A DNA stretch of 64,000 nt from Maylandia zebra (lineage: Eukaryota; Chordata; Actinopteri; Cichliformes; Cichlidae), in assembly GCF_041146795.1 (NCBI RefSeq), contig NC_135174.1, positions 7,317,878-7,381,877 on the forward strand, in the 5' to 3' direction. Shown piece by piece: positions 60,001 to 64,000 of this stretch. The position numbers and the translations under genes are program-made. Positions within the stretch are counted from its first letter, which is position 1; every line of letters starts with the position of its first letter. The notes under the pieces were generated by a model, which was not told the DNA's origin, ran no database searches, and was given only the letters and a program-made list of their open reading frames with translations.

Positions 60001-60871
60001 AGCGAAAGACGGCGGTGGGTTTGAAAACGATTTGCGGGGAGTCCGGTGTTCTCACGGCGCTAGTGAGCCTAGCCCCCGGCTCGCTAACGAGCTAGTGGGT
60101 AACAGATGTCTCCGAAAACGTCGGAGCGCTTTTGAAAATATGTGGTGTCCTGATAAACTGAGCAGATATTTGAGGTTTACACAGCTACATTCTCGCCTGA
60201 AAATATGTTAAACGTTTATTTTGTGACCCAGAAAGAATAATAAGAGTAACATTAAAACTAACTAGCTGCCGCCATTGTTGGAAACTGCGCTGGGCCGCGC
60301 TATGAATTCTGGGACACAGCTGCTTCTTCTTCTTCTTCTTCGGGGTTTAACGGTAGCTGACATCCTTGTACATGCAATGCTGCCATCTTCTGTTTCAGTC
60401 CGTTATTACACTCTTAAATCCTGCCACTTATTCCTGCGTCTTTTGTGATCGTACAAAGTTTCAAATGACGCGTCGACTATTAAATCAGTCGTCGACGATT
60501 TTGATAGTCGACGTAATCGTGACTAGTCGACAAATCGTGGCAGCCCTAGTGTGAAATAATTTGATTTTGGCAGTCAAGGGTCAAGGTCACTGTGTTTAAA
60601 TATGTCTGTCTTCATTTCTATGAGGTCATGCTGTAAGCAAAGTAAGACTCCTGAGCAGTAAAAAGTAACAGTGTGTACGTCTAACTGACAAAGAAAGAAA
60701 TCATTTTAAATTTGTGTACATCAGAGCAATTGATGATGAGTGTGCAATTCACATAAAAGCTAACTGTGTGTTTTCATCGTGTCTCCAGACTGCTGAGAGA
60801 GCAGTGGATCAGAGCCAAGTACGAAAGGAACGAGTTTGAATTTATCGAGAAGCAAGAGCCATACTCTGCAG
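37639..60871 (+). CDS. adap1: ArfGAP with dual PH domains 1 (ADAP1/centaurin-alpha), first four coding exons
   Basis: Coding exons 37,639-37,729, 49,803-49,930, 56,011-56,102 and 60,789-60,871 join in phase; the gene continues past 64,000. The protein starts MALEAEGNKLQLQDVLARPG. ArfGAP zinc finger: CADC, 16 residues, CQAC, with the arginine finger in LHRSIP and the following ISRVKSVQDTW. Exon 3 gives KVPAFYYRPTHTDCK and exon 4 LLREQWIRAKYERNEF and KQEPYSAG, the link into the first PH domain. ADAP proteins stimulate Arf6 GTP hydrolysis and bind PIP3/IP4 at the plasma membrane; ADAP1 is enriched in neurons. ADAP1 rather than ADAP2 is chosen from cox19 adjacency and the KQEPYSAG ending. CQACSLLHR differs from the CLSCSGIHR of human. 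Introns are about 12, 6.1 and 4.7 kb, full of repeats. Confidence 0.93.
38202..38225 (+). repeat. Poly-C run in adap1 intron 1
   Basis: Twenty-four consecutive C, followed by ACCCAG. On the opposite strand this is a G24 run able to form G-quadruplexes; the length may be uncertain in assembly. Confidence 0.9.
38908..39018 (+). repeat. (ATCT)n microsatellite
   Basis: More than 20 uninterrupted ATCT/TATC units ending in three CCAT-interrupted units; likely polymorphic. Confidence 0.95.
39019..39190 (+). repeat. Dispersed fish repeat (GAGAGGCAGGGTACACC family)
   Basis: Carries GCTGGAGTCTATCCTAGC, GAGAGGCAGGGTACACC and TTTAGAATCACCAATTAACC. This family recurs at 47,690-48,740, and weaker traces are at 40,720-40,930 and 41,930-42,060. 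The adjacent ATCT/ATCC microsatellite is the usual companion of this repeat end. Confidence 0.6.
40720..40930 (+). repeat. Degraded dispersed fish repeat
   Basis: CATCTATCC, ATCCAGTTCTG, GGGCGAGAGGTGGGGTACACC and a late AACCTTCTCCCTGTA segment match the family at 39,019 and 47,690 at low similarity. Confidence 0.4.
41042..41335. mobile_element. Non-autonomous hAT transposon with perfect 8-bp target duplication
   Basis: Ends CAGCGG and CCGCTG, with related inner inverted repeats (GTGCCCAAACC against CCCCCAACC), flanked by the identical octamer CCCTAAAG at 41,034-41,041 and 41,336-41,343. Eight-base duplications and CAG-type ends are typical of hAT. Inside are GACCAGTACCAGTCTGTG and the motif CATAAACCGGTCCATGG. 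No transposase; 294 bp. Confidence 0.85.
41930..42060 (+). repeat. Degraded dispersed fish repeat
   Basis: CACACCTACAGCTAATTTAG, AATCACAAATTAACC and GTGTGGGAGGAAACCCG match the 3' part of the family at 39,019 and 48,640. Confidence 0.4.
43430..43915 (+). mobile_element. R2/R4-type LINE 3' fragment, copy 2
   Basis: In shifting frames the plus strand gives NNRAKILWDFQIK, TVVIDVVIPNDGN, KKEHEKLEEY, a stop, then KVTVVPVVIGALGAVTSKLG, EWLRQIPGTTSEISV and LGTAKILRRTLKL. This is the endonuclease and C-terminal end of the same LINE family as at 36,600, more complete on the right. Several stops and one frameshift; dead. Confidence 0.75.
44923..44957. repeat. Perfect hairpin, 15-bp stem
   Basis: AATACTGAGCCACTT (44,923-44,937), five-base loop GTGTA, then the exact complement (44,943-44,957). 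Not part of a recognised transposon; too short for a typical microRNA precursor. Confidence 0.8.
47690..47850 (+). repeat. Dispersed fish repeat, left half, split by a LINE insertion
   Basis: CATCCATCCATTCACTTATCC, GCTGGAGCCTATCCCAGC, GAGAGGCAGGGTACGCCC and GCACCTATGGGCAATTTAG match the family at 39,019. The expected continuation (CAATTAACCTATCCCCACT) is found only at about 48,637, after the inserted LINE. Confidence 0.65.
47860..48636 (+). mobile_element. Rex1/CR1-group LINE, 3' end with (TTATC)n tail
   Basis: A plus-strand frame reads QSRLYLLRRLRSFGVEGPLL, TFYDSVVASAIFYGVVCWGG, RKRLNRVIRRASSVLGC, MDNISHPMQQTVTAL and RFRRSFLPTAVRLHN, then a stop at 48,323. This is the conserved C-terminal end of Rex1/CR1-type reverse transcriptases. 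It is 5'-truncated, followed by an AT-rich 3' UTR, AATAAAGG and four TTATC units. The coding part is still open, so it is rather young. It splits a second repeat. Confidence 0.8.
48637..48745 (+). repeat. Dispersed fish repeat, right half
   Basis: CAATTAACCTATCCCCACT, GACTGTGGGAGGAAGCC and ACATGCAAACTCCACACAG continue the repeat interrupted at 47,850. Confidence 0.65.
49745..49765 (+). repeat. Poly-C run close to the adap1 exon 2 acceptor
   Basis: Twenty-one C, ending 37 bp before exon 2 (49,803), within a long C/T-rich tract running into CTCTCCTGCAG. It may be part of the polypyrimidine tract. Confidence 0.85.
50385..50600 (-). repeat. Dispersed teleost repeat, copy in adap1 intron 2
   Basis: TTCAATTCACTTTTATTTAT, ATAGCACCAAATCACAACAA and GAAGGAAAAACTCCCTTTTA are the same family as in the kinase array, with clear divergence. 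Confidence 0.75.
50601..53399 (+). other. adap1 intron 2, no gene seen
   Basis: A/T-rich intron. Around 51,950-52,400 words such as GCTGGCAACTG and GGCAGTTGCTGGGAG recur and vaguely resemble 58,200-58,500; they may be an old repeat, but I cannot define ends. Confidence 0.4.
53400..53520 (+). mobile_element. LINE 3' tail fragment
   Basis: Ends CTGCTGGGGATAAATAAAGT followed by TGTCCGTGAATGAA, the common AATAAAGT-type end of fish LINEs. No coding sequence attached. Confidence 0.4.
53521..55384 (+). other. adap1 intron 2, no feature seen
   Basis: No recognised gene or repeat apart from short homopolymer runs. Confidence 0.4.
55385..55652 (-). repeat. tRNA-derived SINE, near full length
   Basis: Minus strand starts GGCTGTAGCTCAGGTGGTAG, with A box TAGCTCAGGTGGTAGAGCAGG-like and B box GGTTCGATTCC, a body, and a 3' tail GGAAAAGCGCTATATAAG then TCCATTTACCATTT. 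The tail equals that of the fragment at 7,257, so both depend on, or derive from, the same LINE 3' end. The head keeps good polymerase III boxes but is not a real tRNA gene, because it is fused to the body. Confidence 0.8.
56103..59111 (+). other. adap1 intron 3, left part, no gene seen
   Basis: A/T-rich intron without assigned repeats. Short open frames (for example 56,715-56,948) show no family resemblance. Confidence 0.4.
59112..59525 (+). mobile_element. Tc1/mariner-like element, left end fragment
   Basis: Starts at a TA with CAGGGAGTGCAGAATTATTA and contains the inner repeat TGTGCAGAATTATTAGGCAA. A reverse-strand coding trace, GACCAATATAGCCACCTTTC, matches the C-terminal end of a Tc1-like transposase family. 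It is cut off at 59,525 by another element, and its right end is not found in the window. Confidence 0.7.
59526..60548. mobile_element. hAT-like non-autonomous element with TAGGGCTGCC ends
   Basis: Left end TAGGGCTGCCACAAACGATT and right end AATCGTGGCAGCCCTA are inverted. Subterminal blocks rich in TAGTCGAC occur on both sides (59,558-59,600; 60,470-60,535). Both flanks extend the pairing (CAC and GTG), so the target duplication is unclear. No transposase. It lies inside or at the end of the Tc1 fragment. Confidence 0.7.
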
Positions 60872-61676
60872 GTACGTGCATACTGATAAGGAAGGCTTTG
60901 TATAAAAGTCCTCATCAATCTATATGTTCCTACACATCACTGTAACTGCTGGCTTTTTTCCTTTTTTTTTGCCTGTAAAAGATGAAAACACTTGCAGTAT
61001 TCCAAAGTCAGAAACAGAAACTGAGGAATTGGTTTCAGTTCAGATCTTTTGACCCGGTGATGACCGAAAACAAGAGCAAAATAAGACAGCATCAGGCAGG
61101 ACTGAATAATTAATAATCGCCTACGCACTGCAATGGCTTTATCCCAGCAATGTAAGAAACAGTGTTAGAGGAGCAGTTTGACATTTTAGGAAATTGCACA
61201 CTTGCTTAGAGTTAGATAAAAGGATTGACGCGGCTCATGTGTTTACGGTAAATATGAAGCCACTGCTGAGAGACCCCTAAAGCCCACTAATCAGCACATC
61301 CTGTTTGTTTAATCTGCATGTCCACTGGTTGCCTGGAAACCTCACGGAGATGGCGAGACTCAAAAATGAAAAAGCCTATTTCCAAAATCAAAATATTCCT
61401 TCAACACGTCTTTCAAAAAAATATTAAAATGTCACGTCATGTTTATGAGTTGAAAACAGCTCATCCCTGTTGGGGAGGAGGTCTTCAGATAACGTCAGAC
61501 TGCTCAACTGTCTCTTCATATCCATCCACCACAACAGTAGAAGCACTGGGCAATAGTACTCGAGAACAGACAAAGACTGTATGTAAAAGATGCATGTACC
61601 ATAATCATTATGATACTGCTTGTGGTTTCTGGAGCTAAAGCGGCATTCATAAACTGGATGGGTTCAATTCACAGGC
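60872..61676 (+). other. adap1 intron 4, left part, no feature seen
   Basis: Intron after the YSAG exon; nothing recognised. Confidence 0.4.
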
Positions 61677-61790
61677 ATTCAACTCATTTCAATTAAATTT
61701 TATTTATACAGCACCAAATCAGAACAACAGTCACATCAAGGTGCTTTATATTGTAATGTAGGCCCTATAAGAATTGCATGCCTGATAATT
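61677..61790 (-). repeat. Dispersed teleost repeat, partial copy in adap1 intron 4
   Basis: CAATTAAATTTTATTTATAC, AGCACCAAATCAGAACAACA and CAAGGTGCTTTATATTGTAA match the family at 7,965 and 15,580; only the terminal 110 bp remain. Confidence 0.7.
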
Positions 61791-62995
61791 AGTGCTTAGT
61801 ATCAGACCAATAAAATTCCAGCTTTACTCACCAAAGCTGTAACACAAACTCCTCGGACAGCCTGGCACTCACAGTAAGCCATATTATTTATCAGTTCATC
61901 CATCCAAAGAAACTGGGGATGATAGCTATAAAGCTAGACTTACTGGCAGGCTGATATTATTTGCTAATATCGATCAGCAATAATTTGCTGATATAGCTAC
62001 ATTTATAAAAGTCGGTAAGTGAACATTTAAATGTAAAGAGGAGAGAGAGAAACACCCTTCAGCCATGTTATGACGGATGACGTTGCATAGTTTGTCCATT
62101 AGAGGGCGCAACGTAACTTTCCTGCTGGTGAACATGTGTTTGAAACAACACAAACACAACAATCAGCTGATCCAAGCAGAGTCAGGCAGAGCGTAAAGGA
62201 TAAAATAAATAGCTACACATAACAAATGTTAAGAAAATATGTTTATATTTCATTTGTCTAAAAGAAAAAAAATATCAGCTGACATGTTGGAATGTCAGAT
62301 GGTTAAATCATCAAATATCAGTATTTATCTTAAAAGTCGTATATTATCCTATATATTATGCATCATCTTTTATTGCTTTTATTATACTTTAACTATAGAG
62401 AAAAAAACCTTTTTGTAAGAGGCTGTAAATATTTGAATTTTATTATTTCGTAATCAGCCTCAAGTGGCCATTTAGAGGAACTGCAGTTTTTGGTAATTCT
62501 GTACAAGAAGCATTTTGGCGCATGGATACAAAACACATGAACTCTGACTTGGTTGGGGACGTGGGTTAAAGTACTTTGTGTGTTACCTCTAATGTCTTCA
62601 CATTTAAATGTATATAGCCACTTTTAGGCTTTTTGTAATAGTAAATGTGCTCGCTCAAGCTAGAACTACATAAGATGAACACATCTATGCTCAAGCAAGC
62701 ATACCTCAAAAAGAGACTGCAAAGTGGCCGGTCTGCTGTGGTGCCAGGCTTGCACTGTTTACTCTTCGATAAGCAAAACCTTGAAAAACTCTTTGGGTAA
62801 ACATTTCCCCGTGGATGCCAGTAGCACAAATTCAATTACCCTGAAACATCCATTGACGACTCTCAGACAATTATTTTCATCCTTCTCCTCCTAAATGGTT
62901 GTGGTATATGTTTGCGGTTAAAAGCATATTCGTGCAATGACATTGTAATTGTCACTGCTGGTGAATGGAACTGCCATTAAAAGGAGTATGCTTGC

Positions 62996-62996
<1 letters not shown>
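61791..62996 (+). other. adap1 intron 4, no feature seen
   Basis: A/T-rich; no gene or repeat recognised. Confidence 0.4.

Positions 62997-63069
<73 letters not shown>
62997..63069 (+). repeat. (TG)n microsatellite
   Basis: About 36 uninterrupted TG units. Confidence 0.95.
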
Positions 63070-63072
<3 letters not shown>

Positions 63073-63492
63073 GAGGCTGAGGGTAGAGTACTAGTATACA
63101 TTTCACATCTTGATGAAGATGGTGCTTTCTGATTGGCTTGCAGTGACCTCACCCTCACACACTCAAACGCAAATACACACACACACAACAGAGTGTAATG
63201 ATATGAGTCATTCTGTCATCTCTATTTGTGCCTTTGTGGTAACGTCATCACTCATTTTGAGGTGCATGTACATAAATATATGTGTGTGTTTGTGTGTTTG
63301 TGTGTGTTTGAGATTGACTTTATGCAGTAACCTGGAATGCACAGTGACCAACATTGATCTAATATGCAAAGAAGAGGAGGAGAAAAAGAAGGTCAGAGAA
63401 GGAGGCGAGGGTGGGGACAAGGAGGGCTATTGATTGGTGAGGTAACGCCAGTGTAGGTGGATGTTTCATGCCGGAAAGTCACAGACGGAAAG

Positions 63493-63496
<4 letters not shown>

Positions 63497-63574
<78 letters not shown>
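63497..63574 (+). repeat. (AC)n microsatellite
   Basis: About 39 uninterrupted AC units, in inverted relation to the TG tract 430 bp to its left. Confidence 0.95.
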
Positions 63575-63577
<3 letters not shown>

Positions 63578-64000
63578 TATATGGAGCAGAATGAGTGCAG
63601 AAGATGAATAGATAGAAGACAGGTAATCAATGGCTGCTAATAAAAAGAATAGAAAAGACAGCAGTAAAGTAAAGAAATGTGAGTGAATATGAAAATGACT
63701 CCTCAAGCTTTTTAACTGTAAAGCTGCAGTTCATAATTTTATGTAAGCTTATTTTTTTATATTAGCAGTGGTATTTGCCTTTTGTTTATGTCATAAAACT
63801 ATGTTGTAATAGTTATCGCTGACCTCTGCTTTTCAGTTTATTTTACCAGCAGCCGTCATCTTTTTGTTTATTTTTTTTCGGTTGTGACGGACCATGTTTG
63901 GTTTTATTTATAGGTGGCATTTATGCTTCCACCCAAAAAAATGCTGGCGAATAAAATCAACCGCTAAAACTAAACTGTGTATGTGAAAATTGTTTCATTT

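Noticed and set aside
63393..63706. Frames rich in VCVCV or HTHTH
   Set aside because: Translated dinucleotide microsatellites.

Overview
This is vertebrate nuclear DNA: split genes with GT-AG introns, long introns, poly(CA)/poly(ATCT) microsatellites and dense transposon remnants. The repeat families (a tRNA-derived SINE with an AAGCGCTATATAA tail, Harbinger, hAT, Tc1, Rex1-like, R2/R4-type and L1-type LINEs) and the gene content point to a teleost, probably a percomorph such as a cichlid. The species is inferred.

Layout. 1-746 (-): 5' part of an slc2a11-like hexose transporter, unbroken by introns, running off the left edge. 747-1258: compact divergent promoter region. 1257-9618 (+): rnps1, whose initiation codon is split by intron 1 and whose penultimate coding exon carries an apparent extra C; its 5.2-kb intron holds a 1,446-bp Harbinger element and other repeats. 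10.4-12.4 kb: SINE and unassigned sequence. 12,443-33,690 (+): two phase-matched exons of a vstm4-like immunoglobulin-domain gene, the second one broken. Their 20.9-kb intron contains the main feature of the window, a head-to-tail array at 13,516-31,774 made of three complete 5,137-bp units plus a partial fourth. Each complete unit carries, on the minus strand, an intact intronless 561-codon HIPK-like kinase gene with its own TATA-type promoter, followed in the same orientation by a dead L1-type LINE fragment that itself contains an inserted dispersed repeat. The fourth unit has the LINE but only the last ~45 kinase codons.

34,392-35,965 (-): cox19, three exons, twin CX9C protein. 37,639-60,871 (+, continuing past the right edge): adap1, first four coding exons (ArfGAP domain and start of the first PH region). 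cox19 and adap1 are also neighbours in human, so this half looks like conserved synteny. The adap1 introns hold hAT, Tc1, SINE and LINE remnants, several nested, plus long simple repeats.

The single-copy genes are unrelated housekeeping or signalling genes: sugar transport, exon-junction-complex splicing factor, cytochrome oxidase assembly, Arf GTPase regulation. The kinase array is the accessory part. It is recent (units differ at only a few positions, and the three encoded kinases are identical), its transcripts would probably use LINE sequence as 3' UTR, and it lies antisense inside the intron of a decayed gene. All boundaries were read by eye; no alignment or database search was run.
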